A stretch of 64,000 bases of DNA, taken from NCBI RefSeq assembly GCF_036924745.1, contig NZ_JAZHSD010000001.1, positions 5,766,001-5,830,000 on the forward strand. The letters are read 5' to 3'. The position numbers and the translations under genes are program-made. Numbering within the stretch: the stretch's first letter is position 1; each line of letters begins with the position of its first letter. A model generated the notes under the pieces. The model did not search any database and was not told the DNA's origin. It worked only from the letters and a program-made list of their open reading frames with translations. Shown here piece after piece: positions 9,121-17,046 of the stretch. The stretch is from Bradyrhizobium sp. AZCC 1693 (GTDB taxonomy: Bacteria > Pseudomonadota > Alphaproteobacteria > Rhizobiales > Xanthobacteraceae).

Positions 9121-9620
9121 ACAAGCCGCCACCAGACGATGACCAGCACAACCGCATCGTCGCGGTGACGCTCGACGAGGAATCGATCGGGCGTTCCGGC
9201 CCCGATATCGAGCATGAGCGGGCGATTGCGATCTACGATCTGATCGAACAGAACCTGTTCGCGCCGGAAGGCACAGAGCAGGGCCCGTTCACGCTGCACC
9301 TCGCGATTACCGGCAACCGCCTGATGTTCGACATCCGCCGCGAGGACGGCGCGCCGGTCGTGGCGCATCTGCTGTCGCTGACGCCGTTCCGGCGGATCGT
9401 GAAGGATTACTTCATGATCTGCGACAGCTACTACCAGGCGATCCGCACCGCCACCACCGACAAGATCGAGGCGATCGACATGGGCCGCCGCGGTATCCAT
9501 GACGAAGGCTCGCGCACGCTGCAGGAGCGGCTGAAGGGCAAGGTCCGCGTCGATTTCGAAACCGCGCGGCGGCTGTTCACGCTGATCTGCGTCCTGCACT
9601 GGAAGGGGCAGGACGCATGA
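9117..9620 (+). CDS. UPF0262 family protein
   Basis: 167 aa, translationally coupled to hisD by a 4-base overlap. It contains [20 protein letters not shown] and [19 protein letters not shown], diagnostic of UPF0262, an alphaproteobacterial family of unknown function always found near hisD. It is soluble and has no signal peptide. A histidine-pathway role has been suggested only by position. Confidence 0.92.
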   Translation: MNKPPPDDDQHNRIVAVTLDEESIGRSGPDIEHERAIAIYDLIEQNLFAPEGTEQGPFTLHLAITGNRLMFDIRREDGAPVVAHLLSLTPFRRIVKDYFMICDSYYQAIRTATTDKIEAIDMGRRGIHDEGSRTLQERLKGKVRVDFETARRLFTLICVLHWKGQDA

Positions 9621-9649
9621 TGTTCTCTGCCGCAAGGATTTCGTGACGC

Positions 9650-10114
9650 ATGGATGCGCCCCGCGCGCGCAATCCGCAGGCCGTGCTGTTCGCATGCGGG
9701 CTGAACAGCGTGCGTTCGCCGATGGCGGCGAGCCTGCTGCAGCATATGTTCCCGCGGGCGCTCTACGTAAAATCCGCCGGCGTCAGGAAGGGCGAGCTTG
9801 ATCCGTTCGCGGTCGCCGTGATGGCCGAGCTCGGCCAGGATATTTCCGACCACAAGCCCACGACGTTCGAGGAGCTCGAGGACTGGGAAGGGCTCAATTT
9901 CGATCTCATCATTACGCTGTCGCCGGAAGCCCATCACAAGGCGCTGGAGCTGACGCGCACGATGGCCGCCGATGTCGAATACTGGCCGACGCCTGATCCG
10001 ACCGGCATGGAAGGCAACCGCGAGCAGAAGCTTGCCGCCTATCGCGAGGTCTGCGATGGGCTGTCGATGCGCATCCGCCGCAGGTTTGCCAAGGCGGGTG
10101 CGGCGAACGAGTGA
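9650..10114 (+). CDS. Low-molecular-weight protein tyrosine phosphatase / arsenate-reductase-like protein
   Basis: 154 aa. The CX5R phosphate loop is intact: Cys16-GLNSV-Arg22-Ser. The general acid lies in the late PTPDPT segment. This matches low-Mr phosphatases, which share the fold with thioredoxin-coupled arsenate reductases; which activity it has cannot be told. It is found after UPF0262 in Rhizobiales, so it is more likely a housekeeping phosphatase than part of an arsenic operon (no ars genes nearby). Confidence 0.88.
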   Translation: MDAPRARNPQAVLFACGLNSVRSPMAASLLQHMFPRALYVKSAGVRKGELDPFAVAVMAELGQDISDHKPTTFEELEDWEGLNFDLIITLSPEAHHKALELTRTMAADVEYWPTPDPTGMEGNREQKLAAYREVCDGLSMRIRRRFAKAGAANE

Positions 10115-10219
10115 CCAACTGGTCCAACCCGTCGACATCCGACAGGTGCGGTACTACGCTGATCGGCGGGCGGGAACGTTGCGCGCGATTTCGTGGCGCA
10201 TGTCATGTTGGAGCAAGCG

Positions 10220-11632
10220 ATGAGCGAGATCTGGCAACTCCCGGCCACTGAACTGGCGCAGCGCATTGCACGCCGGCAACTGAGTTCGGTTGAAGTGGTG
10301 AATGCCCATCTGGCGCGCATCGATGCGGTGAACCCGGCGCTCAATGCCGTGGTGCGCGTGCTGGCCGACGAGGCCCGCGCTTCTGCCGTGAAGGCCGACC
10401 AGCGGCAGGCCGCCGGCGAAACCATTGGCCCGCTGCATGGCGTGCCGTTCACGGTGAAGGAAAACATCGACATGGCCGGCCTGCCCACGACCTGGGGCGT
10501 GCCCGCGCTGGCCAATGCGGTGGCTCCAGTGGATGCGCCGGTCGTCGAACGCATGCGCGCCGCCGGCGCCATACCGATCGCCCGCACCAATCTGCCTGAC
10601 ATGGCGCTGCGCGTGCACACCGACAGTTCGCTGCACGGCCTGACGCGAAATCCCTGGCATCCGGGGCGCACCGCAGGCGGCTCGAGCGGCGGCGAGGCCG
10701 CGGCGTTGGCCAGCGGCATGAGTCCGATCGGCCTCGGCAACGACATCGGCGGCTCGCTGCGAAATCCCGCGAACGCCTGCGGCATCACTTCCATCCGTCC
10801 ATCCGCCGGCCGCGTCCCCGATGCGGGCTTTGTGCCGGCCGAAGACCGGTTGCTGGCGGTGCAACTGATGAACGTGCAGGGGCCGATGGCGCGCCGCGTG
10901 GCGGATGTGCGCCTCGGCCTGCGTGTCCTGATGGGCGCGCATCCGCGCGATCCCTGGTCGATCGACGCCCCGTTCGAGGGACCGGCGCTGGCGCGACCGG
11001 TTCGCGTGGCTGTGCTGCCCGAGCCGCCCGGCGGCGGCACCGATCCAAAGCTGGCGGCTGTGGTGCGACGGGCCGCACAGGCGCTGGCCGATGCCGGCTA
11101 TGTCGTGGAGGAAGCCTGCCCGCCGCGTTACGAAGACGCGATCGGCTGCTGGGCGCGCCTGATCATGGGTGATTTCGGCTCGGTGCTGAATTTGTTGTCC
11201 CCGATGATGGGCGCGGACGCGATGGCTTTCCTGAACAACTTCAATGAGGGCATACCGCCTTTGGCCGACGCGACGTCATGGTCGCAATTGATGACTGAGC
11301 GCGACGGCATCGCGCGGGCATGGTCGACCTTCATGGCCGACCGGCCATTGCTGCTGTCGCCGACCTGGACGCAATTGCCGTTCGAGCATGGTTTTGATGC
11401 GGCGACCCCGGCCGGATCGGCTGCGACCAAGGAGCTGATGCGCCCGGTGGTCCCGGCCAACCTGCTCGGGCTGCCTTCGGCCTGCGTGCCGGCCGGGCGC
11501 GACGAGGCGACCGGGTTGCCGGTCGGCGTGCTGATTACCGGGCCGCGGTTGCGCGATGATCTGTGCCTTGAAGCGGCCGAGGCCATCGAGGCCCGTTTGG
11601 GTGTCGCTACGCCGATCGACCCGGTGCGCTGA
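10220..11632 (+). CDS. Amidase-signature family amidase
   Basis: 470 aa. The amidase signature is complete: catalytic Lys in GVPFTVKENIDMAG, then GRTAGGSSGGEAAALASG with the Ser-rich loop, then GLGNDIGGSLRNPA with the nucleophile Ser. It hydrolyses an amide bond; substrate unknown. I chose ATG 10220 (MSEIWQL) because GGAGC lies 8 bases upstream; an in-frame ATG at 10193 would add nine residues. In related Rhizobiales the phosphatase-maf interval usually holds infA, so this gene appears to be a lineage-specific insertion into the block. Confidence 0.92.
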   Translation: MSEIWQLPATELAQRIARRQLSSVEVVNAHLARIDAVNPALNAVVRVLADEARASAVKADQRQAAGETIGPLHGVPFTVKENIDMAGLPTTWGVPALANAVAPVDAPVVERMRAAGAIPIARTNLPDMALRVHTDSSLHGLTRNPWHPGRTAGGSSGGEAAALASGMSPIGLGNDIGGSLRNPANACGITSIRPSAGRVPDAGFVPAEDRLLAVQLMNVQGPMARRVADVRLGLRVLMGAHPRDPWSIDAPFEGPALARPVRVAVLPEPPGGGTDPKLAAVVRRAAQALADAGYVVEEACPPRYEDAIGCWARLIMGDFGSVLNLLSPMMGADAMAFLNNFNEGIPPLADATSWSQLMTERDGIARAWSTFMADRPLLLSPTWTQLPFEHGFDAATPAGSAATKELMRPVVPANLLGLPSACVPAGRDEATGLPVGVLITGPRLRDDLCLEAAEAIEARLGVATPIDPVR

Positions 11633-11669
11633 GTGTCGCCGTGGCGAACGCGGTGACAAACACCCGCGG

Positions 11670-11793
11670 TCGTCCCTGCGAAAGCAGGAACCTATACGCC
11701 GCGGCCGAGCGACTTTAGGAAGTGCTAATCGCCGACTGTCGTTTCAATCACGCCGGCCTGTGGTTATGGGCCCCTGCGTTCGCAGGGGCGACG
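11670..11793. repeat. Palindromic repeat, CGTCCCTGCGAAAGCAGG family (copy 1)
   Basis: GTCGTCCCTGCGAAAGCAGG at the left is mirrored by CCCTGCGTTCGCAGGGGCGAC at the right; inner arms share CCTAT/ATGGG. A second member is at 58716-58833. It occupies the gap between the amidase gene and maf. Confidence 0.85.
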
Positions 11794-11905
11794 AAAGATT
11801 GGTAGTTGCTTCAATCACTTGTTCCCCGGTTGTGGAATGGAGTGCCTTCCGATAGGTTCCGCGCGCGCATCCCCATCCGAATCCTTTTCCCGCGACAAAC
11901 CCAGC

Positions 11906-12529
11906 ATGCTTGGCCGCCCCAAAATCGTTCTCGCTTCCGGTTCGCCGCGACGGCTCAGCCTGCTCAACCAGGCCGGCATCGAGCCCGACGCGCTGCGGCC
12001 GGCCGATGTCGACGAAACCCCGAAGCGGGGCGAGCTGCCGCGCGCCTGCGCCAATCGCCTCGCCCGCGCCAAGGCGGATGCGGCGCTGAAATCCGTCCAG
12101 CTCGACGACGAGCTGCGCGGAGCCTTCATCCTCGCCGCCGATACGGTGGTCGCGGTCGGCCGCCGCATTCTCCCCAAGGCCAATCTGGTGGATGAAGCCG
12201 CGCAGTGCCTGCGGCTGCTGTCGGGGCGCAATCACCGCGTCTACACGGCCATTTGCCTGGTGACTCCGAAGGAGGCGTTCCGCCAGCGCCTGATCGAAAC
12301 CCGCGTGCGCTTCAAGCGCTTGAGCGAGGACGACATCCAGGCCTATATCGGCTCCGGCGAATGGCGCGGCAAAGCCGGCGGCTACGCCGTGCAGGGCATC
12401 GCGGGATCGTTCGTGGTCAAGATGGTCGGCTCCTACACCAACGTCGTCGGCCTGCCGCTCTACGAATCGGTCACGCTATTGGGCGGCGAGGGCTTTCCGA
12501 TCCGCTTCGGCTGGCTCAATGCCAGCTAA
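11906..12529 (+). CDS. maf: Maf-family nucleoside triphosphate pyrophosphatase
   Basis: 207 aa. The N-terminus is the Maf signature ([15 protein letters not shown]), followed by VDETPKRGE and AADTVV with the catalytic Asp, then the conserved Y-rich C-terminal half ([10 protein letters not shown]). Maf proteins hydrolyse non-canonical or ordinary NTPs to NMP and pyrophosphate in the cytosol. I chose ATG 11906 because the fold begins two residues later. It overlaps yacG by 11 bases. Confidence 0.94.
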   Translation: MLGRPKIVLASGSPRRLSLLNQAGIEPDALRPADVDETPKRGELPRACANRLARAKADAALKSVQLDDELRGAFILAADTVVAVGRRILPKANLVDEAAQCLRLLSGRNHRVYTAICLVTPKEAFRQRLIETRVRFKRLSEDDIQAYIGSGEWRGKAGGYAVQGIAGSFVVKMVGSYTNVVGLPLYESVTLLGGEGFPIRFGWLNAS

Positions 12530-12713
12530 GCCCCCCCAAGCCGCCGGGGAATCGAAGGGTGGATCAAAACCCTGCCCGGAATGCGGCAAGCCGGCGAGCC
12601 CGGCCACAGCGCCGTTCTGCTCCCCGCGCTGCCGGGACGTCGACCTGAACCGCTGGTTATCCGGCAAGTACGTCATACCCGGCCGCGACACCGACCCCGA
12701 AGACGCCGAATAG
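12519..12713 (+). CDS. yacG: DNA gyrase inhibitor YacG
   Basis: 64 aa zinc protein. Ligands are Cys19, Cys22, Cys34 and Cys38 (CPECGKP, FCSPRC), followed by [17 protein letters not shown], the family hallmark. YacG binds GyrB and inhibits gyrase in E. coli. Its start lies inside the end of maf, an operon arrangement standard in Rhizobiales. Confidence 0.95.
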   Translation: MPAKPPQAAGESKGGSKPCPECGKPASPATAPFCSPRCRDVDLNRWLSGKYVIPGRDTDPEDAE

Positions 12714-12851
12714 GCGTGTTCTGCCAATAATTTGGGGATGGGTACGAAATCGGGCCGCGCCCAGCGAACCCGAAGGCGAAGCTGGGTGGACAGGTGCGTC
12801 CGACCTCTCTATAAACCGCCCGCTCGCTAAGGCCTTTGGGCTCGCGGGTAT

Positions 12852-12927
12852 GCCCAGGTAGCTCAGTTGGTAGAGCATGCGACTGAAAATCGCAGTGTCG
12901 GTGGTTCGATCCCGCCCCTGGGCACCA
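12852..12927 (+). tRNA. tRNA-Phe (anticodon GAA)
   Basis: The 76-base cloverleaf has acceptor GCCCAGG/CCTGGGC, D arm GCTC-AGTTGGTAGA-GC, an anticodon loop containing GAA, T loop TTCGATCC, and encoded CCA. Its last 28 bases are duplicated at 13004-13031, marking it as an integration target. Confidence 0.97.
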
Positions 12928-13003
12928 TTAACTCAGCACCACTACATCCCAAAAAACCCGCCGCGCGAAGTCTTGCCGCAGCGTAGCCCGCAGGGCGAAG
13001 CCG

Positions 13004-13031
13004 GGTGGTTCGATCCCGCCCCTGGGCACCA
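13004..13031 (+). repeat. Duplicated 3' end of tRNA-Phe (att-like direct repeat)
   Basis: These 28 bases (GGTGGTTCGATCCCGCCCCT plus GGGCACCA) are identical to 12900-12927, the T arm and 3' end of tRNA-Phe. Such copies are left when an element integrates site-specifically into a tRNA 3' end. Only 76 bases separate the copies, so any element between them has been lost, or this is one arm of a tandem site. No integrase is near. Confidence 0.85.
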
Positions 13032-13215
13032 CGCCATTTGCCTAAGCCATTGCGCCGCGGGCTCTTTGTGACGCAACTCCCACAGCTTTGAACAGCGGGG
13101 CGCCACCTGCGTTTAATCGTCGTGACAAATCGTTTATCGACCAGGATCGGACAGGCGATGCGCACCGCATGTATCAGGCGCACTGCATCACGATCCGTCC
13201 GGCTGCGCTGCGAGA

Positions 13216-13767
13216 TCAGCGCTCCAGCTTTTTCCTGGTCGAGCGAAGGATATCGTCCGACAGCTTGGGATCGTTCACGGCGCGGGCGAGTACGAGCGCC
13301 CCGACCAGAGAGGCGAGGGTCGCGAGCGCCTCCTCATCGCGCTGGCGTTGCCTGATCCCGGAGCCCATTCGGTCACTCAGCCAGCCGGCCATTCCCCTCA
13401 CCCCGGCTGTGAATCGCTCTCGCAGGCCTCGGCTCTGGCGTGGGATCTCACAACACAAAGCGGCAAAAGGGCAGCCGCTTCCGGGCTGGTCGCGATGCGC
13501 CGCCGAGAGGTATTCTGAAACGTAGTCGCCGAGAGTAGACCCCTCACGCAGTTCCTGTCCTTTGGCGACTATCGCGTCGGCGATCGCTTCTTCGACAAGC
13601 CGCTCCTTGGAACCGAACTGACTGTAGAGGCTGCCGTGCGTCATCCCGGCCGCTTCGGTCAGTGCGTCAACGCCTACACCGGAGATGCCGCGCTCGCGCA
13701 TGAGGCGGGAGGCGGTCTTGAGAATTCGGTCGCGGTTTTCAGCCGCCTTTTCCTTGGAAACGCGCAT
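13216..13767 (-). CDS. TetR/AcrR-family repressor
   Basis: 183 aa. An N-terminal helix-turn-helix (RILKTASRLMRERGISGVGV..GSLYSQFGSKERLV) is followed by a C-terminal ligand domain ending in a basic tail; GCPFAALCCEI occurs in its middle. I chose ATG 13767 because the upstream in-frame ATG at 13821 would place the start inside an operator. It is divergent from an SDR gene, with two copies of TTACGATCGT between them, so it probably represses both. The ligand may be a reactive carbonyl or quinone, judging from its neighbours; that is inference. Confidence 0.9.
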   Translation of the reverse strand: MRVSKEKAAENRDRILKTASRLMRERGISGVGVDALTEAAGMTHGSLYSQFGSKERLVEEAIADAIVAKGQELREGSTLGDYVSEYLSAAHRDQPGSGCPFAALCCEIPRQSRGLRERFTAGVRGMAGWLSDRMGSGIRQRQRDEEALATLASLVGALVLARAVNDPKLSDDILRSTRKKLER

Positions 13768-13808
13768 GCCGCCGATCTTAAGCCAGAGAGGGCTCTTGAC
13801 AAGTATAA

Positions 13809-13845
13809 TTACGATCGTCATCTTAATTAATAATTACGATCGTAA
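13809..13845. promoter_or_regulatory. Tandem operator pair for the TetR repressor
   Basis: TTACGATCGTAA (13834-13845) is a perfect 12-bp palindrome. TTACGATCGTCA (13809-13820) is the same with one change. The copies are 25 bp apart, centre to centre. On the minus strand a TATACT (13802-13807) next to the first copy could be the -10 of the tetR promoter. The location between divergent tetR and SDR genes supports joint auto- and co-repression. Confidence 0.8.
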
Positions 13846-13897
13846 CTAAAAGATCCGCTGAAGCAGAGCCGCCGTCCGGCGTCATCAGGAGAAGTAG

Positions 13898-14752
13898 ATG
13901 GCCAAGCCCAAAGGGAAAGTTGCGCTCGTGACAGGCGCCTCGTCAGGCATCGGCGAAGCCACGGCGGAGCGGCTCGCGAAAGCTGGCTACAAGGTCTACG
14001 GCACCAGCAGACGAGGAGCCCAAGCAGGCAAGCGATCGTTCGAGATGCTGCCGCTCGACGTGACCAGTGATGAATCCGTGGAAGCCGCTGTCAGCGAAGT
14101 GATGCGGCGAGACGGCCGCATCGATCTGCTCGTGAACAATGCCGGCTTCGGTGTTGCCCCTGCCGGAGCGGAAGAGAGCTCGATCGATCAGGCCCGATCG
14201 ATCTTCGAGACGAACTTTTTTGGACTGATCCGGATGACGCGCGCCGTCGTGCCTCACATGCGACGCCAAGGGAGTGGGCGCATCATCAACATCGGCTCCG
14301 TCCTTGGCTTTCTGCCGATGCCGTATGGCGCGCTCTATGCCGCAACCAAGCACGCGGTGGAAGGTTATTCGGAATCGCTCGACCATGAACTGCGCACGAG
14401 GGGGATCCGGGTCTCGGTCATCGAGCCTGCGTACACGAAGACGCCATTCGACGCGAACTTCATGGAGCCGGATGCCAGGCTCGACGAGTACCGCGAGGCC
14501 CGTGCGGGCGTGAACACGAGGGTGCAAGAGGTGATGGCAACTGCCGAACCGCCAGGTGTCGTCGCCGACACCGTGCTAACAGCGGCCAACGCGGCGCGCC
14601 CGAAGGTCCGATACGCGGCCGGCAGGCTCGCGAAGCGGCTGCGCTTTCTTCGCAGATTTGCGCCTGCTGGCCTGGTGGACGCGGGGATTCGAAAGGACCT
14701 GCGGCTTGATGCCAACCGCGTCGCAGCCTCCCGCCCCGTGCGAGCTTTCTGA
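13898..14752 (+). CDS. Short-chain dehydrogenase/reductase
   Basis: 284 aa classical SDR. Cofactor motif TGASSGIGEA, NNAG in LLVNNAGFGV, catalytic Ser in IINIGSVLGF, and YAATK (Tyr-x3-Lys) are all present. The C-terminal basic extension (RLAKRLRFLRRFAP) is longer than in minimal SDRs. SD AGGAGAAG precedes the start. It is first gene of a likely operon with the quinone reductase and the next SDR, under the divergent TetR repressor. Confidence 0.92.
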   Translation: MAKPKGKVALVTGASSGIGEATAERLAKAGYKVYGTSRRGAQAGKRSFEMLPLDVTSDESVEAAVSEVMRRDGRIDLLVNNAGFGVAPAGAEESSIDQARSIFETNFFGLIRMTRAVVPHMRRQGSGRIINIGSVLGFLPMPYGALYAATKHAVEGYSESLDHELRTRGIRVSVIEPAYTKTPFDANFMEPDARLDEYREARAGVNTRVQEVMATAEPPGVVADTVLTAANAARPKVRYAAGRLAKRLRFLRRFAPAGLVDAGIRKDLRLDANRVAASRPVRAF

Positions 14753-14825
14753 TGGGCGGCGGCCAGTGCAAGCGCCGACTGCCGTCATCACAGCCAAGAC
14801 CCGCAAATCTCCGACACAGGGACAC

Positions 14826-15830
14826 ATGAGAGCACTCGTCTTAAAGCGTTATGGCAGACCAGATCAGGTCGCGTTCGTTGATACGCCGCGGCCAGTGCCC
14901 AGACCGGACGAGATTCTCGTTCAGGTCCACGCGGCTGGTTTGAATCCTATCGACAACATGATTCCGAAAGGAATGTTCAAGCCCATCCTCCGGCTTCAGC
15001 TACCGGCCACGCTGGGCAGCGATCTGGCCGGTGTCGTGGTGGAGGTGGGAAGTCGCGTGACCCGCTTCAAGCCGGGCGATGCCGTCTTCGCCAGCATCTT
15101 CGACCTGAGCGGCACGGGCGCTCTCGCTGAGTTCGCACTTGTGCCTGAGAGCGCCGCCGCGCTCAAGCCGGCAAATCTGGACTTCGTGCAAGCAGCCTCG
15201 ATCCCGATGGTCGGACTGACGTCGTGGCAGGCGCTCAAGGAGCGTGCACGCCTTAAGCCCGGCCAAAAAGTGTTCATCCCCGCAGGTGCCGGCGGCATCG
15301 GCACATTCGCGATCCAGTTCGCAAAGTACCTCGGAGCAAAGGTGGGGACGACAACAAGTACGGGAAACGTGGATCTGGTGCGGAGCCTCGGAGCCGATGA
15401 GGTGATCGATTACAAGAAGCAGCAATTTGAGGAAGTGCTGCAGGACTATGATGCCGTGCTGGGCACAGTCAGGGGCGATGCGATCGAGAAATCCCTTCAG
15501 ATATTGAAGCCCGGGAGCACCGTCGTCTCGCTCATCGGACCACCGGACGCTGCATTCGCTCGCGCCCGAGGCATGAACTTTTTCATGGTGTTCGTGTTCG
15601 GGTTGCTGAGCCGCAAGATAATTCGCCACGCCAGGAAACGCGGCACCGCGTATTCGTTCCTGTTCGTGCATCCAGACGGTAGCCAGCTCGCGGAGATCGG
15701 TGAGCTTCTCAAGGCGGGGCGCATCCGGCCGATGATCGACAAGGCATTTCCATTCGAGCAGGTGAAGGAGGCGCTCGCTTATCTCGAGAAGGGGCGGGCC
15801 AAGGGGAAAGTCGTTGTCCAGATGAGGTAA
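14826..15830 (+). CDS. NADP-dependent quinone-oxidoreductase-like MDR protein
   Basis: 334 aa medium-chain reductase without the zinc Cys ligands. The N-terminal GroES-like domain (MRALVLKRYGRPDQVAF) is followed by a Rossmann domain with AGAGGIGTFAIQFAK. It resembles zeta-crystallin/quinone oxidoreductases that reduce quinones or alkenals with NADPH. I chose ATG 14826 because the fold starts there. It lies 73 bases after the SDR gene and is probably in the same transcript. Confidence 0.9.
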   Translation: MRALVLKRYGRPDQVAFVDTPRPVPRPDEILVQVHAAGLNPIDNMIPKGMFKPILRLQLPATLGSDLAGVVVEVGSRVTRFKPGDAVFASIFDLSGTGALAEFALVPESAAALKPANLDFVQAASIPMVGLTSWQALKERARLKPGQKVFIPAGAGGIGTFAIQFAKYLGAKVGTTTSTGNVDLVRSLGADEVIDYKKQQFEEVLQDYDAVLGTVRGDAIEKSLQILKPGSTVVSLIGPPDAAFARARGMNFFMVFVFGLLSRKIIRHARKRGTAYSFLFVHPDGSQLAEIGELLKAGRIRPMIDKAFPFEQVKEALAYLEKGRAKGKVVVQMR

Positions 15831-15880
15831 CGGTGTCGACCGAGCAGGCCGCAACGCCGTTGTAAGCGGGAGGATATCCG

Positions 15881-16693
15881 ATGCCGCAAGATCACATTAA
15901 AGCACGCAACATGACTCAATACGAAAAACGCGAAACCCAACCTTCCGTCCAGGGCGTTGCGCTCATTGTCGGGGGCGGCCCGGGCATCAGCTCAAGTTGC
16001 GCCAGGTTGTTCGCGAAAAACGGCATGCGTGTCGCCGTCGCCGCCAGGAATCCGGAAAAGGCGGTCCTTGAGGCTCTCGAGAAGATGCATGGCGTACGCC
16101 GATACGCCTGCGATGCAAGCGAACCGGCGGCTGTGGAGCAGCTGTTCGGGAATGTCGTTCGAGACATCGGGACGCCGAGGCTTGTCGTGCATAACATCGA
16201 TGGCCGTGTTCCCGGTATTTTGCGCAAGAACGTTATCGAAGCTGACCCGGGCATGGTGTTCGAGACACTTCGAAGCGCGGCGTTCAGCGCGTTTCTGATA
16301 GGTCAGCAGGCCGCCCGGCTCATGCTCGGAAACGAACCCGACGCCAACGGCGCGAAAGGAACGATCATCTTCACGAACGCCAGCGCAGCACTCAAAGGCT
16401 TCCCATCGAGCGGTGCCTTTGCAATGGCATGTCATGCCAAGTCCGGTCTGGCGCAGAGCATGGCAAGGGAACTGATGCCGCAGGGTATCCACGTCGCGAA
16501 TGTGCCGATCGACGCCGCGATCGGCTGGACCCAGGAGGACGGGACCCGCGCGCACCGGTTGGCCGGAACGACTGTCGACGACAACATGGCCGACCCCGAC
16601 CATATCGCCGAAACCTATCTGCAACTGCATCGCCAGCATCGATCGACATGGGCGTTCGAAGTCGTGCTCCGGCCGTGGGTCGAGAAATGGTGA
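15881..16693 (+). CDS. Divergent SDR-fold protein lacking the catalytic Tyr
   Basis: 270 aa. The dinucleotide motif is altered (GGGPGISSSCA), and the NNAG position reads HNIDG. Where classical SDRs have YxxxK the sequence is ACHAK, so Lys is kept but Tyr is Ala. A Ser is present in FTNASAAL. The start has a good SD (GGGAGGATATCCG). It follows the quinone reductase by 50 bases. Either the enzyme uses another acid or it is a non-catalytic or binding SDR. The family resembles poorly characterised rhizobial SDRs. Confidence 0.8.
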   Translation: MPQDHIKARNMTQYEKRETQPSVQGVALIVGGGPGISSSCARLFAKNGMRVAVAARNPEKAVLEALEKMHGVRRYACDASEPAAVEQLFGNVVRDIGTPRLVVHNIDGRVPGILRKNVIEADPGMVFETLRSAAFSAFLIGQQAARLMLGNEPDANGAKGTIIFTNASAALKGFPSSGAFAMACHAKSGLAQSMARELMPQGIHVANVPIDAAIGWTQEDGTRAHRLAGTTVDDNMADPDHIAETYLQLHRQHRSTWAFEVVLRPWVEKW

Positions 16694-17046
16694 CTGGTTT
16701 GGGTGGTGCCCATCCCGCATATCGCTTCGCGCATGCAGGCTACTTGCTGGCTATCTGGAATCCAGAATGGCGCATTTGGCGCGTAGCCGACACAGCTGCT
16801 GTTTCAGCTGACTTCGGCTTTTGACCTTTTGGGGCTGATGTCAGCTTGACCCATAACGGATGCGGACCGTTGGCCGCAGGCATCCCCGACAAAGGAACGC
16901 CGCTGGTCCAGGCGCGTTGGAAAAGCGAAGCAAATCCATTCCGCCGGTCGTGCTTCTGACCTGGCGGGTATGTGTCGGCTCAAGCTTTTCGCTGATGGTG
17001 AGCGAACGTCACGCCCAGAAGGCTGGTCTATCGAACAGGTGTGACA
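16694..17046. other. Intergenic with a partial repeat; decayed coding traces
   Basis: CCCGCATATCGCTTCGCGCATGCAGGCTAC (about 16711-16741) matches the right half of the GTAGCCCGGATGAGCGAAGC repeat family. The left half is missing. The rest shows short broken reading frames without a recognisable product. No promoter could be assigned for the following gene. Confidence 0.5.

Noticed and set aside
9650..10114. arsC arsenate reductase
   Set aside because: The fold is shared, but there are no ars genes nearby and the position in the hisD block fits the housekeeping low-Mr phosphatase.
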